The position numbers were made by a program, and so were the translations under genes. This document shows, in pieces, positions 22,440 to 36,300 of a stretch of DNA of 64,000 bases (position 1 is its first letter; each line of letters starts with the position of its first letter). Source of the stretch: Lunularia cruciata (Eukaryota > Streptophyta > Marchantiopsida > Lunulariales > Lunulariaceae); NCBI GenBank assembly GCA_948567375.1, contig OX419760.1, positions 28,272,001 to 28,336,000 of the forward strand, read 5' to 3'. Under the pieces are notes generated by a model. It saw nothing but the letters and a program-made list of their open reading frames with translations. It did no database searches and had not been told where the DNA came from.

Positions 22440-24420
22440 TTCCATAACTTCCATCACTTGATCCCAAACTGTTTTTATTTACATGAAGATCTTTGCCTTC
22501 CTTTCCTTTGAGTCAATGTTCATGGCCTCCACCTCATACTTCATCTCTTCCATTATTTGGGGTTGGTTAGCTATCCTTTCCTCCTTCTCCTTCCTTAACT
22601 CTTCAACTACATTTCCAGTTGAATAGCCATCTCCTTTTGATCTTTTAACATCTATACTTCTAAGGTAACTACACAAATCTTGGAGGTTTTTAGTTCTCCC
22701 GAAATACTCCTTACTTCTTTGTCCTTAGCCCTTGACTAGTCTTTTTGTCCTTGTCCTTGTCTTTTTTATGCTCTAGCCAAAGGGCTCTCAATTTGCCTTG
22801 CAACCTTTGAATGCCATCTTCATGCTAGCTATAATTTACTATAAGTGAAGTGTTCTACCTTTTCAATTCATAATCTTTGTACACAAGAGCATTCATCTTC
22901 TTTGATTCCTCATTGTATAGGTGCCTCATCTCCTCCATCTCCTCCTTCCATCTATCATCCTTCACTTTCTTGGTATAGATGACCTTATGAAGCCTTTGGA
23001 TGAGTAGGGTGTAGTCAACCACACCAGGGTAAACTTCTTGGTATTGTGGCAAAAGGAGTTCAATCATTTTCAAACTTGATCCCATCAAGTGAATTAAAAA
23101 ATTGGCTCCTTAGGAATATGCAGTTTTTATACTTTAATCACTTTTTCTCCTCTTGTGGTCTATACTCTACTCTAAAGGTCTTTACCTTTAGACTCAATTC
23201 TACCTTTCCTTTTACTCCTTCTCCTCCGGATTGGTATGTAATCCGCTCATAAGGTCTTTGCCATGGATTCAATTTCTACCTTCTCTTTGGTTTCTTTCTT
23301 TTATCCTTTGGCCTCCTACTGCCTTTCACTTAGAAGGTTCTCTTCTTGCCTCCCTTTGGTCTCCACCTACTCTTCTTTGGGTAGAGCTAGTAGGATCTTT
23401 GGGTTGATGTGAGGTTTCTCTTAAGTCTTTAGCTTGGTCCTCTTAGTTTGCACTCTACTTGTTTGGATTTGGATCAAATTGTTCATCTTTGTATGTTTTG
23501 CTCCCTTTAGACTCCAATCAGATCCTTGCAATATGAATAAACCAACTCCTTTTTCTTGGTCTTCTTCTTTGGAATATTCTACCTCTTCTTCCTAAGATAC
23601 ATCAATCACTTGAATATTCCTTCTTGATCTCTTGGCTAGATTTTGAGGCTTTGATGGAGTCATACCCTTCTTATTCATCTTTGTGATGGTTCCTTCTTTG
23701 TCTACTTGTATAATTTCTCTAGATTCTACATACTTTGTATCAGCCACTTGTACTTATATATGAGTAATTTCCTTTTGGGTTTCAAGGAAAATTACCCCAC
23801 TAGATAGAAATGGTTAGAGAACTTCTTGCTCTCCTCATGTGTCAACAAATTCAGCCCCATGTAGAAGTGTTTTGAAAAGGAGGCTAGGTAAGTCTCTCCG
23901 CCATCTTCTTTGAATTCCTAGTGCAAGCTTCTGACTTGGAAGTAAAACATATTTGCACAATTTACTAGTTCCACTTTGTACATGTATTCAAAGAAGATTG
24001 CTTGGTTGTTTGTAAGGTAAGTCATTCTCTTTGGGAAAAATAATTTCATTATAGCTTTAATAACCATCCTTTGTGCCAGATCTTTGTAACTACCCACCCT
24101 CTAGCCATTGTTGGTGGACCTCTTCTTGGCAAAGGACACTTTAATTTGGTCACCAAATGCTTTATTTGCATGCTTGAACTTTGTGTCAAGAGTCATTGCC
24201 CCAAATAGACCTTCATCAACACCAAGGACTATTATCCATTCTCCTTGGTCCAAATATAGGAATTTCTTCTCAAGTCCTATGTTGCTCTATCTTTCCTTCC
24301 CTTCATCTAATGGATGATTGCAAAGTCATTCAACTCCCAATTCTAGAGCAAGAAGGAAAGATACTGGCTTTAGATTACCTCACTCTTGTAGTAAATTGCA
24401 CACTTGTTAACTGATGGGCT
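22440..24420 (-). pseudogene. Decayed coding region of unknown identity, Lys/Glu-rich
   Basis: Minus strand, several frames. Open pieces include 22855-23088 (QRLHKVIYTKKVKDDRWKEE and MEEMRHLYNEESKK) and 22479-22676 (VVEELRKEKEERIANQPQ, MEEMKYEVEAMN). Upstream pieces near 23880-24180 include KRMTYLTNNQ and FFEYMYKVELVN, and 23480-23580 carries charged repeats. The heptad-like charge pattern suggests a long coiled-coil protein. The nearby E repeats code a similar type of peptide on the other strand. I do not recognise the family; an old retroelement gag or a host gene fragment are both possible. Confidence 0.4.
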
Positions 24421-25693
24421 ACAAAGGATTACTTTAATAATTGTCTTGATTATTTTTTATACAAATACTATGTTGCCTATCAAGTACTAAGGTAAAAAAA
24501 AAAATTTAAAAACGACATGATTGCAAAGAGCTGCAATTTCTACGAAGGTATTGTTATTTGCTCTTTGGCTTCCAGATTGAGAATGTTGCAAAACTGAAAT
24601 AGCTTTGAGTGCACTTGTTTTTATAGTTTAAATTCTTCAATCAATTGATGGAGAGTCACTCTCTACACATGTGACTCCTTAGTGAATGCAAATGGTCTTT
24701 GGTAGCAATTCTTTATCCAAGTGATGGGGCATTCAAACCAATGTACCTTTAGATCCAAAGGTCCTTTATACTTAAGTTCAAAGGCAAACAAAGGCAAAGG
24801 CCTCCAACTATCCTTTGGACTTGACTCCTTTTACATTCTTCCTTCAAAGTGCCTTTTGCTTTGTACTTGTTCCCTTTGTACCATTGCATGCACAAACATA
24901 ACTCCAAAGGAAAGTCAACTAAGAGTGCTTCCTTCCTAAACAAAAAGTTGATCTGACATCTCTGAGTAAAAAACATTTTTTTAGAAAATGTGTGTACCAC
25001 AATATTTGTTAGTTCATATTTTAGCACAAGAACAATTGGTATAAAACTTAGAACATTAAAGATTGAAAAGCACTTCTAGCCTTCATTCCTACCATATGAA
25101 TAATTCACCATTCACTATAAAAATCACTTGAAGATTTATTAAGTAGCAAACTTATTGGTTAAAATATGTTAACCTATCAATGGTAGGTCTTTGTGCTAAA
25201 CAGAAAAGTTAGAAATCTACTAATCTCAAATAGATTGTGAATCCTTTTTGAATAAAAGCAAATAAATTTCTAGCTCTTTATTGTTTATTAAACCATTTTA
25301 CTTCCACTCTTAGCTTGACTAAAATTGTTTTGGACATACTATTCATAAAGTGCACAATAAATCACACATTGATTCTCCATATATTTACACCTCTTCCTAC
25401 AAATGCACCTCGATAAATTGAATCCACATAAAGGCCTAATTTCTTTCCTACTCATGAACAAGGGATTATCTTTTATTACATCCATTAATACACAAAAGGA
25501 ATTCATATCTCTATCCTTTTTATAAGCTAAAAAGCATGTGCAACCTGTTCACAAGATAAGATCATGACGATTTATACTTGTGAGTTGTATTGGGCAAAAA
25601 GTCATGAATTTGAAATTTTTATTCACAAATTTGATACTTTATAAGTTAAAGGTCTTAATGCATAAAGTATACATTGTGGCAATCCGGACACCC
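24421..25693. other. AT-rich stretch without recognised genes
   Basis: Short open frames only. Words such as 'ttctttggagttg' and 'ctttggttt' recur as in the E repeats, hinting at further decayed repeat material. Confidence 0.4.
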
Positions 25694-25879
25694 CAATCAT
25701 CTAAGACCCAAATCTTTGTCATAATCACTCTAATTCTCATCACTCTTACGATTAGACTTACATAATTATTATGTCATTTTTCCTCTCAATCATCTAAGAC
25801 CCAAATCTTTGTCATAATCACTCTAATTCTCATCACTCTTACGATTAGACTTACATAATTATTATATGTCCTTTTTTTT
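25694..25879. repeat. Tandem duplication, 93-bp period
   Basis: The block starting 'caatcatctaagacccaaat' at 25694 is repeated nearly exactly from 25787, through 'tacgattagacttacataat'. Recent local duplication; no coding. Confidence 0.9.
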
Positions 25880-25979
25880 CCTCTTTTGGAGCTCTAATGT
25901 TTGCATGTGTCTCACAATCCCTCTCTCAAGAATTGTACTCTAGTATCTATTAGAGGCATTTGTACTCAACTCTTCCCAA

Positions 25980-26100
25980 GTGACAATTTGATAATATTCA
26001 CAATTGTAATAACAAGGCAAGAAAGATAAACTCAACTTTTCTGGGTTACAATTTGATAATATTCACAATTATAATAATAAGACAAGACAAATCATCAAAA
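25980..26100. repeat. Tandem duplication, about 64-bp period
   Basis: 'acaatttgataatattcaca' occurs at about 25983 and again at about 26047, with similar flanks. Confidence 0.75.
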
Positions 26101-26164
26101 TAGATAATGATCAGAATTGTAGTAGAAAGAAAGGAACATTATACTTACATCACTATGATGCTTG

Positions 26165-26385
26165 AATCATGAAAAGGTGAAAAGAATCTTTGTTGAGCAT
26201 ACGACTTCCATAGCTTAGAGCAGATTCTTCTACCGGTTCTCTACGCGGTTGCCTTTTTCTCTCTTACTTATACCATTGGAGCTTAGCTCCATTTTACCTT
26301 GTTTGTGAGCATATGATTTGCATAGCTCAGATATCTTGTTGTTGTGTAGAGCAGATTCCTCTTATTGGCTTGATGATTTTCCAAT
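26165..26385 (+). repeat. Scrambled fragment related to the 3' region of element D
   Basis: 'catagctcagatatctt' near 26325 and 'ggagcttagctccattttacc' near 26277 match the 3' region of D1 (about 40008 and 40068) but in swapped order. The block 'gagcata..acttccatagct...gcagattc' is present twice. Decayed and rearranged. Confidence 0.45.
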
Positions 26386-29300
26386 CCTTCTAGTTTTACT
26401 ATGCAGTTGCCATTTCAAAAGTAATAAATAATTAAAAAAAATCAACTTACATAGTGAGGAAACATGCTTATTTAAAATTGAAGTTCAAACCATTGTTGAA
26501 ATTGATTAATATTATCTATTATCAACTATCAATTATTAAATATTAGTAAAATAATTGTTATCAATGTAAATGGGAAGTGCTATTCGACTTCTACCATATG
26601 ACGAAACCTGGCCTCCAGTGTTTCACAAACACTCTTGTGATAGTCTTATCATTTTGTAACTTCTTAAACACCTTCCATATGTTCATACAATTCATCCCTC
26701 TTTCACTTACCAATCGCAATAGTTGTAATCAGACTTTTGATCAAACAAGTTTCCTTCTTTGAATAGCTAGTCTCTAGATAGGATCAGATTCAAAGAACTT
26801 CAAGCTTCACAAGTTACTTCTTAGATGAAGTCCATTCGTCAAGAAATAAGGAGTCTGCTTGGTGGTTTTCTTCTTAGTGGTCCCGGAAGCCCATAAAGTT
26901 GCCAGCAACTTTGTAACCCACCCATATAGTTGATAGTCACTTTGTTGAGGATTTACACGACAGCCCATCCGACTTCCTTGTCAACCCATCACGTTCAAGT
27001 TATGTGGTGTGGTCTTTCGCTTGATCTGTAAGTCCTTCATAAGTTCTTTCGACCAAGACATTAAGAAAATGTATTCTTCTATCACACATCAATTCCATAA
27101 TGTATTCTTCTATCACTCATCAATTCCATAAGATATCAGTGACAAAAGATGATGTTTCTAAAGAAAAACTCTACTACAACATTGTATCATCTCTCCTTGT
27201 AGCTTCTACTTCACTCATCTTCATGCGTAGTCAGTCTATACAAACCAAAATATACCTCTTGCGCGTGATGTTTGTATTAAGCTACAAGAGTCCTACAGTA
27301 CTTTACTTCCAAGTCAAACCAGAGCACGTGGTCATAAAGTTAGGAAATAGTCCAACCCAGACCGAGGAAATGTGATAACACGGAAACAAGGGCCAAAAAT
27401 AGCCGAAACAGATCTTCCGAGTTCACCACAACTGTATGCGGACTCTGGTAACCTCTTTGTGTACAAGAAGCTGAACTGCAAGCTCCAGATTTGACTACAC
27501 CAGTAATGTTCTCTTGATTCATTCCTTGAAGAGCAACTGTAGACGATCGATCTTCTCAGCAAGACTCACCTCGAAAACTTCTACTATATTTTTTAGACAC
27601 TACACCATCAGATTGACTGCCGACTTCAAAAAATGAGTACAATTTACCCTTCAATCAATTAATTCCACAAAGATGAGTCAAGCCGTAACATATACAAGAG
27701 AACCATCACTGGCAGAGCTGATGATGAGGTCAGAAGATAATTATACGCAACCTCCTCGGAAATCTCACTGGTATTTTGAACCCGCTGATGTCATTCCACT
27801 TTCTTCTCAGTTGCAACGCTCATTGCATCATGAGCTTCCTGAGCCGACTTCAAAGCTTTCAACTTCCTGTAACCCTTATCGGTACCGAAGATCCTGAATT
27901 AACAGAAAGCATCAAACATGGAATCTTGTAAGTGGATCCATGTACCCCTCGCGGTAATTCGATATTGCAAGAACTACTTAGATCTAAACCGATGTCGAGC
28001 AAGCTAGGGATGATATACGATGATGTAGAAACGATTGCAAGTTTATATCAAGAAATGAGAAGTCATCCTCCGAAAAGTATAGCATGTGCCATATGAAGGA
28101 ACTATATATTTGTACTATGGAATACAGAACCCGTTGTAAACATGAACCATATGGAGGAACTAGATTCACACCTATCCAGACTAGGTATTGATTCTTGTTA
28201 ATCAACACGGCATGGCGTTTCATCTGAAAAGCCTCGGTATGACATTGACTACTCTTTTCTATGAGGCTACTCACCAATCCATGTAAGTGAAAGTTGATGA
28301 ATAATTCCCTGATTTGGTGTAGAGCAGTCGGTGATGATAGTCGTGGAAATCCGCTCTGATAAGATAGATGGATGTTAATCATCCTACATATCAGCTATAA
28401 ATACGGATGACTTGACGAAAGAACAATAAGGACGCAACTGACGGCTCGATGTGAAATGCTCTAGTGCCAATTAGTGGAAAGATAATGATAAGGGTGCACT
28501 TACCCGCCATAAATTGGAAGGAATCTAGAAAGACTCCAGGGGAAGTCATAGCCGCAATGAGCCTCAACTGTCTCCAGTACCCTCACACTGACCCAGAGCC
28601 ACAAAGTGAGCAAGTGAGGACCAGTGATAGCTGGCCCAAAGATAGTTGCGAATCCGAGGAAGAGAATTTCAGCCGGATGCGCGTACTCTGATGTCAGACC
28701 AAAAGGTGTGGCATACCTGTCGATAGTACGAAAGAGTGCAATAAAATTACAAGGTCATTCGCTAAACATGCCTTCACGAGGCGAAAAGAGAGTACAGAAA
28801 ACAGGAACGAGTCCTCATAGGTTATGCCAGAGTGACTGACATATGCCGAAATTGGGGCAAATCTTGTATGCATCAAGCATTCCCATCATTGCATCTCCTA
28901 CTATGAACCAGCCAACAAACGAGACTCACTCGTGATGTACGCTGTGTACATGCTTGTAAAGCCACTTCGTGTGAAGTATCCTGTGACCCCAGTAAAAGAT
29001 GAAATCTTCCAAAATGAAATAAGAAAAGATTTGAAGGCTCACCGTCTTCCTGCACAATATAGCACCAAGTTAGACGATTAGACCACAGTCCATAACTGGG
29101 TAATACCACACACGGAAAGGACCTATGCTGACAAGCCTGACTTGAGACCTGTGCCAGCTTAGCTCTTCTTCCGGTCTCCAAAAGCACTTGTCACTCAAAC
29201 CTAGAGTGTAACTATGTGACTAAAGTCACAACCTTCAAGTAGCCCCCACGGAAGAAAAGAAAGCCTTCGTGACATGAACCTGTCAGTACTCGGCAGATCA

Positions 29301-32300
29301 TATCTGTGCTAGGAGACCCTTGGTATGACTACTGAAGATAGCATAAAAGCGAAGACTAGCTTGTTCTAGCTTAGATTCTAGCTTGTTCAGCTCCAGTTTA
29401 TGTCAGAGTGAGACATCATCCGGTCATAAAGGACATACCATGAGGGCAAAGGCAGAGAGCTAGTAAAGCCCATATACTTGAAGACAGGGTAGGAGACGAT
29501 CATGAGTGGCAAGTTGACACAAAGGTGATACATAATGAGGCGAATCACACACTTCTCTTGCGCCGCAGGTGTATTCACCTTACTCTGTATAAAGTAAGGG
29601 TCCAATTCCACTGCGTTAGCGTTCTACATGGGAACCGACCACGGACATTGCTTCTCATGACAACGGAATCAAGGTTATCAACAAATCCAAGGAAGACATT
29701 TCCTACTATACGCCGAGAGGTCCAGAACCAACCTGAATTTTGTACTTTTGAAGACCCCATGTCTCCATTAGAAGATATGGCAGACCCGACAGAAAAAAAA
29801 CACTCTCATGGATGATGAATGTCCCCGCAGAAGCTAGTTGAAACTCGCTGAAATTCGTAATCAGGTACTGCATCCAGGGAAGAACGCATTTAATCAAAAT
29901 GCACGAGAATTGCAACAGCAGGGAGGTAGATGATTACCTTTTCCGCGACTCTTAAAAAGGTCAGCTCTAAACTGGCAATCCCAACAAAACGGGCTAGTAC
30001 GAGGTGAAATTCAGGTAATTCGTAGTGGAATGCTCTGACTACTTCAACGTAGTTGAGGTAGCATCCATCACGTGGGGACACAAAACCGAGGCATTCGCTC
30101 ATTTCCCCGAGGATCAGGAAGCTGGTCACAGGCCCCATCGCACCGAAGGTCCGGGCCGGTCAAAGCACAGGTTCCCTGTCGCAGGGATCCCGTTGGGGCC
30201 CGCGATGCTGATATGGCTACACTATTCTGGGAGGAAAGTGACGCACGAATCATGTTCATTTTCCACTTCCCAGAGTTTGAGGAACATGGTTTATCCTTTG
30301 TCCTTTGTACAGCCATAAGCCGTTTACGAGAAACATAATTCAGCTTCATTCAGCGCTAACATTTGCTGGAGTTGAAAGGTTTCACAAATGCTAAGCAGAC
30401 CGCGTCATTCACTCGCCTCACTACAATGTGTAAACTCCGAGAACGGCTTAAGCAGAGTAGAGAATGCTCGCTTACTTCTGTGGGCAACTGTAACGACAAG
30501 TATGACGGCGCCAGTACGCCCCCGTCAAAACTAAGATCCACAGTACATTGTAAGGAAATCCAAACGGGGAAGGTACGAAGGAATCCAATACAACCTACGT
30601 GCCTTTGAGAGATACGGTCGAACCGTCCTCACAGAGAGGAATATCAAGTTAGTCAACCCTAATCTACAGCCAAACGCAGATGAAAATGATAAAAATGAAC
30701 GAATGGTAGTAAAATGCTTGGGCGACTTCGAAAATTTCGACACGTATGAGAAATTATTGAAGTCTGTACTATAGCTATTTTGATGCGAAACCTCGGTAGA
30801 AGATTTGGCCTCCGAGATGAGAGCGGTTGCCGTGTGCTTTTTAGATGCGCTTGCCAGATGAAAGACAGCGGAATTTGTCTCGCACAGAGGTGATGCAACT
30901 CAATGAACTCCCTCGTACACGCTTGAGTAACAAGATAAGCGCTTTTCGCAAGAGATCTATGGACGTGGGTATAACAGGGAAACTTCTCTGAGAGACTGAA
31001 ACCTTATCTACTCCGAGGATTCTTGAATCCGAATCACAAGAAGTTTTCTGACCATCACTACCATTTCTACATTGGCCGCTACTTAAGGAGTCCAGTCCCA
31101 GATGACAATAAGAGTCCTCTTGCAGCTATCCACTTCAGCTATCCAGCTCCCCAAGTCTGGCACAACATGGCTCCATGCCCCAGCTCGACAAGATTGAAAA
31201 GCCAACCACTAGCCATACCCCTCCGTACAAATAACGGAACTTTGCAACAAGAATGCAGCAGCACAGTCAAAACATCTCATTCACAATGCTGCTCCTATGA
31301 AAGTCCAGAACATATATGGCTCATTCCCCAAACAAGAATAGAATACCTGGAGCAAACCACACAGAAACCAGCGGTTAGAACAATGATCTGACAAGCGAAA
31401 CCGCTCCGACACTTACCTCCCATGCATTCTCCAGAATTTGCGCCATTCCTACAATGGCCGGAAGTACGTCACGTCAAGACGTTTCCACTTTGCAGCTCTA
31501 GATTAAAACCACGAACCGCCCGCTCCCAGACCTTCACGCCCTATGTTATCTCACTCTCACCTCCAAACCGCTTGCCGATGCCAAAGCAGGCAACCACCTA
31601 CGATTCCCGTAATCTAATCGCTTCCTACATTCTCCTCCTCCTCGACTCCTGCATCGTCGACTAATCCCCGAATCAATCCTCGTCCACAACCAAAACACAC
31701 TACAAGACGTTATCCCCTCCTCCTTTCTCGACAACAATCTCTTCCCTGAAAGCGCTTGCGCTCGATTACCCCGCGCCGTCCCCCCTGAGCCTCGATCTAA
31801 TGCACTACATCAAAATCGGTATCACCACCGCTCAACCCCTCGACGTGTAGCGAATCTTGCTATGCGCGCTCTCACTCTCTGTAGCTGCGCAGAAGCGGGG
31901 CGGATCGGGGTGGAGCAGAGCAGAACAGAACAAAACAGAGATATACCACACGGCGAAGAGGACTCATACACTCGGGGAAAAGAAGAAGGAAAGAGCTCGA
32001 ACGCGCTTGGGCTGCTTCCTCTCTCCCGGGGACTGCCGTCGACGGCGAGTACGACGACGATGACGCCGGCTCCGGGCCCGTCTATTCCCGTTGTAGTAGT
32101 AGTTAGTACTTCCTGACTGTCGGCCAGATATTCGATTCCGAGGCTTCCGATTGGCAAGACGAGGACACTCCAGTGCGTTCCTAACCTCCCATTCGCTGTA
32201 GACACGGCCCCTGGCTGGATTAACCGTTAGCCTGTTGGCCAGGTAAGCGTCGGACCTCCACCCGTCGTCCACGTGTATTTACTGGACATGACGAGGCAAC

Positions 32301-32974
32301 CGGCTTGTAAAGCAATCCGGTGCATCGGGGAAAAATTGATTGCATCGAACGGTGAATCGATTCCTTGATTCTCTTGGATTGTCGGCCCTTGCCTGCTTTC
32401 CTATCCTTTACCATCATTCCTTTCCTAATTTTATTTGCCTTCTTGTAGATCCATTTTTTTAGATTTTTTTTTTTTTTTTCTTGTAGATCCATTCCTCTTT
32501 TCCTGTCAAACTACTCTTTGCTCACAACTTTTGGAAACTGAATTCGTGACTTTCAACCGACAGGATCAAGATTTCAAATTAGCAACCTCATTATTAGTCT
32601 TCGCAAATTCGTTTCCACTTCACCAATGATTAGCAGCAGTGCGTCGTCTACAGATTCACAATTATCTTGGCAGAGCTGTACTTCCATGTCCTTATTCGTT
32701 ATAAAACCTAGTAGTCGTGAAGACAGGTACTTAGCAAAGATTCCGGTGGTCGGTTGTTGTTTAGGAATTATAGATCATTTCATTTTCCTTAAAAAGGGTT
32801 AAAGTTACTTAATGTTTGACACTCTCAGTTGATTAGACCTTCCCATGTCATCAGGGTCATTTAACGAAGAACTTACTTTCTAAGTATACGTTTCCAAACT
32901 CAGATAGTCTTGATTATTAATGAGTTTCAGTCCAAGTATAATTTACAATATGAATAATCTACTTGCACTAAAAC

Positions 32975-32977
<3 letters not shown>
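26386..32977. other. Low-copy, CpG-richer DNA with no recognised gene
   Basis: No match among the families in this window. From about 29880 to 32300 CpG dinucleotides are frequent, unlike the transposon tracts. Open frames up to 132 codons exist (minus 27984-28382, minus 31822-32205) but carry no domain I recognise. A 30-bp tandem duplication ('gtattcttctatca...') sits at 27070-27129. It may hold exons or a promoter of a host gene, or old repeats; undecided. Confidence 0.35.

Positions 32978-33061
<84 letters not shown>
32978..33061. repeat. (TA)42 microsatellite
   Basis: Uninterrupted TA dinucleotide run of 84 bp. Confidence 0.98.
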
Positions 33062-33063
<2 letters not shown>

Positions 33064-33311
33064 CCCAACATGTTACCCTGCAGCAATAAAAGAATGTCCT
33101 ATAATTAGTGTGGCCTTATAATTGCCAAATACTTTCTTGTGAATCCAATTTTCATGATATTTGGATTAAGATGGAGTTTCAATTTAAATACATTTTGTTC
33201 AATAAATACAACTTCTACATTTGCACGGTTTACTAATACTTGCTATATAAAGTTTGCACTGGAATGTGCAAATTATAGTATATTCTTTGGTAATAAAAGT
33301 AGTTGCTAGTC

Positions 33312-33390
33312 CGTGTAGCTCAGATAACAAAGCATTCCCGTGGTAAAGAAAGACCTCAAGTCATAGATTCAAACTTTGCTAAGAGACATC
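33312..33390 (+). repeat. tRNA-derived SINE-like fragment
   Basis: 'tgtagctcagataacaaagc' (33314-33333) resembles a pol III A box with the tRNA D-arm context, and 'agattcaaact' (33365-33375) resembles a B box. The spacing is tRNA-like and 'agacctcaagtcatagattc' recalls plant SINE heads. No acceptor stem closes, so it is not a tRNA gene. The tail is not defined. Confidence 0.45.
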
Positions 33391-36300
33391 TATGATTATT
33401 CAACTCTAGGAAAAATTCAAACAAATCTTAATGAGTGTACGTACACTCACACACTTATCAACGTAATCATTTATTCTTCAATATTTGATAATTACTTAAT
33501 AGACATCCTTATCAACATCCTGATTGAAATTACATTACCTGATAATTACTTGATTGAGCTAGGATTCTCTCCCATGGAAAGAGGACATGATTGTGCTAGG
33601 ATTCTCTCACTACTTGATAATTCTCCGATTGCAATTAGAAGATATACACATTTTGCAATGTGCAGTCTCAAGTACAGATTGAGTGATGGTTGGATCTACC
33701 AAACCACCTCCTAACCATGTGAGAGTATATATCATCATGTTCCCATATGGTTGATGTACCTTGCATGACATGATAATTAGAAACTCCCTATGAGGTAGAG
33801 TTGTTTGCACAAGCTAGCATACATGCAACGGCCCGGGGGAAAGAGTACCATTATGCACCATGGCTTTCCTCTAATACCTTTACACGTCTAGCTATTAAGG
33901 TTTTAGTGCATCTTGATCAACTCTTTGATGGTCTACTCGAGAAAGCAACACGAGATTCTTTGCAAAGGAGATGGCCTTTGGCCATCTCTCTAGTCATATT
34001 CACCTCCTACTATGTATAAAGAGTCCCAGTCACTGTACAACATTCTTAGGCTTTGGATTTTCATAGACAAGCAACAAGAATGCCAACACATCTAGAATCT
34101 TCCCTTCCCATTTATCGTTGGAGGACCTCTATCACCTGACCATTGGAAAATCTCTATCTTTACAACAATAGATTGCTTTGTTCTTGGTTACTTTGTTGTA
34201 GATTGTGTTGATGCTTTCTCCCTTGTGGTGCTTCGGCCGTTGTCTTGCATCTTTTTTAGGCCTTTTTGGATAATTTGACATCACACTCTCTATCCCTTTT
34301 TGTAGTTGTTGATGCCTTGTATTCCTTAAGAGTATATTGTTGGGCCTTTGGTCGTGACAAAAGAAGAAGAAGAGTAATAATGAGACATATTAAGAGGAGC
34401 TTCCACCATAAGCATATTCGTATACTCCTTGTTATTATTGTGTTTACGCCTATGCTCTACAAACCTACATGGTACAAGCATATTTATACTGGTAATGTCT
34501 ACTCTATGCTATGCCAAAAGCACATATTATCCACTGATTATACATTCAACACTCCAATATGTTGTGATGTACTTCATAGAATATAAAATGACGCTGGGTC
34601 TCGAAGCAACCGAGTTTGGGACCGACGAGGAGAGTATTGATAATTTACATAAAATGAAAGAAAGGTACGCAAAATGCCAAAGACTTTCAAAAGGCAAAAT
34701 TGTCACAACACATCTGTCATTTGTCTCGAGGATACCAACAAAGTGAACTTGAGTTCTTGGCTAAGTCCCATTTCTCGCAGATCTATGGGAGTTGAGCTTG
34801 TCCCGGATAAGCATAAGCTTGTCAAAGATTTCTTCTCACGTGAATCGCTCTAGGTACCGACACCCCGGCGACATACTTATAGTAGGTTGCACCATTATTG
34901 CAAGTTCCAAATTGCCCATCATTTGAGCACATATATAATCTAGTATATATAAAAAATCATATCATCCATTTAGGTTGATTTATCAACACGCTGGGTAGTA
35001 GGTGACTACATTTCGAAGTTTCATAAATCTGTAAGAGAAGTATGTTTGTCAATGGACATTCAATACCACGGGTGCCAATATTTCATGCATTAAAACCATA
35101 CAGATATAACCTAGTATACTGGTTGCTTCTCGGTAACTTAAAATTGCATCTGGGTTTGGAATTAATCAATGTAGGGTTGTTCCTATAGGATATTTTGGCA
35201 AGATTAGTAGTTGTAGGTTTAGTCTATATAGAGAGCTTGGTCCGCATGCTACTCGAACTGCAAAGAAGTGTCTAAACACACGTGGGTTCGTCTGAATGGC
35301 TTTCTTAGAAATTGAGATTCTAAGAAACTCTGAACTCCACGTTTTCTGTGAATTTCATATTACGAACAGAGTCTTGTCAAAACGTCCAAATGGGAATAGG
35401 TACAGTATTCGCTTTGAATGTCGCTTTTCTCTTTTCAATCTGCACCGCGGTGTCTTCTTCGTATACACTTTCACTTACCACAATATCAACATGTGAAAAG
35501 TCAGTCTACCTAAAAATATGTTGTGTATTCATCTCACCAAGCCGTGTATCGAAATGGTATGCTAATTGAATACACCTACAATAGTTGTTTTGTTTTTTCA
35601 CTCTCGCCGGTTTAGTTAACAAATGTGCATAGCTTATTTATAATGCGATATGAAATCCTAGCACCCGATATTTCATGCTGACATATGCAAAACTTCGTGT
35701 TTGGTTTAACCGTATAGGACTGGTTTTGATGAGCGTAGTTTTATGAGGGTTGATTTCCAACGACTACATACTTCTCATTCGGCGTTTGTTTATATCAATT
35801 TAGTTTAAAATCCCAACCGAACGGGATGATTACCATATTCGACTCTTGATCTTCTTCGACGAGATAAATGTCAATTGAGTAGTCATTGCTAAGCTCGTGG
35901 CCACAGAATCCCCGATGACCCGATATGATGAAGCACAAGCAGCCCAGAACTGAACATGATATCGAGCGTCGACCCCTATCTGCACAATATGCCAGCTGTA
36001 CTGGACAGCTTCCAAGTCAACCTAAACCTTATAATCCGAGTGGCAACTAAAACGGTCGATCCGAGTGCACGAAACCTGAGCACTGCAGTGGTTCCTTTCA
36101 AACTTGATCGCCTGCTATGGTAGAGTTGTGTGAAGTGTTCTCTTGTGCGGATCTGTATATGGACTGATTCATGGCTAAACTCTAAGTTAAACCTGACAGT
36201 GCAAGAAGAGCACATGCTTGCTGTGGTCGTCTTCTTTCCAGGAATGTTGCATTGGTGGACGACTGTATTCCTTTCAATGTGTTGTTTGTGCAGTGTCCCG

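Noticed and set aside
31822-32272. Two overlapping minus-strand open frames of 102-127 codons in GC-richer DNA
   Set aside because: No domain, odd composition and overlapping frames; likely chance openness from higher GC.
32978-33061. Coding of a Tyr-Ile repeat protein
   Set aside because: It is a (TA)n microsatellite read through by chance.
33314-33375. tRNA gene
   Set aside because: Box-like motifs are present but no acceptor or anticodon stems pair, so only a SINE-like remnant is called.
35348-35569. Secreted small protein gene
   Set aside because: Hydrophobic start only; no conserved mature part, splice context or neighbour supports it.
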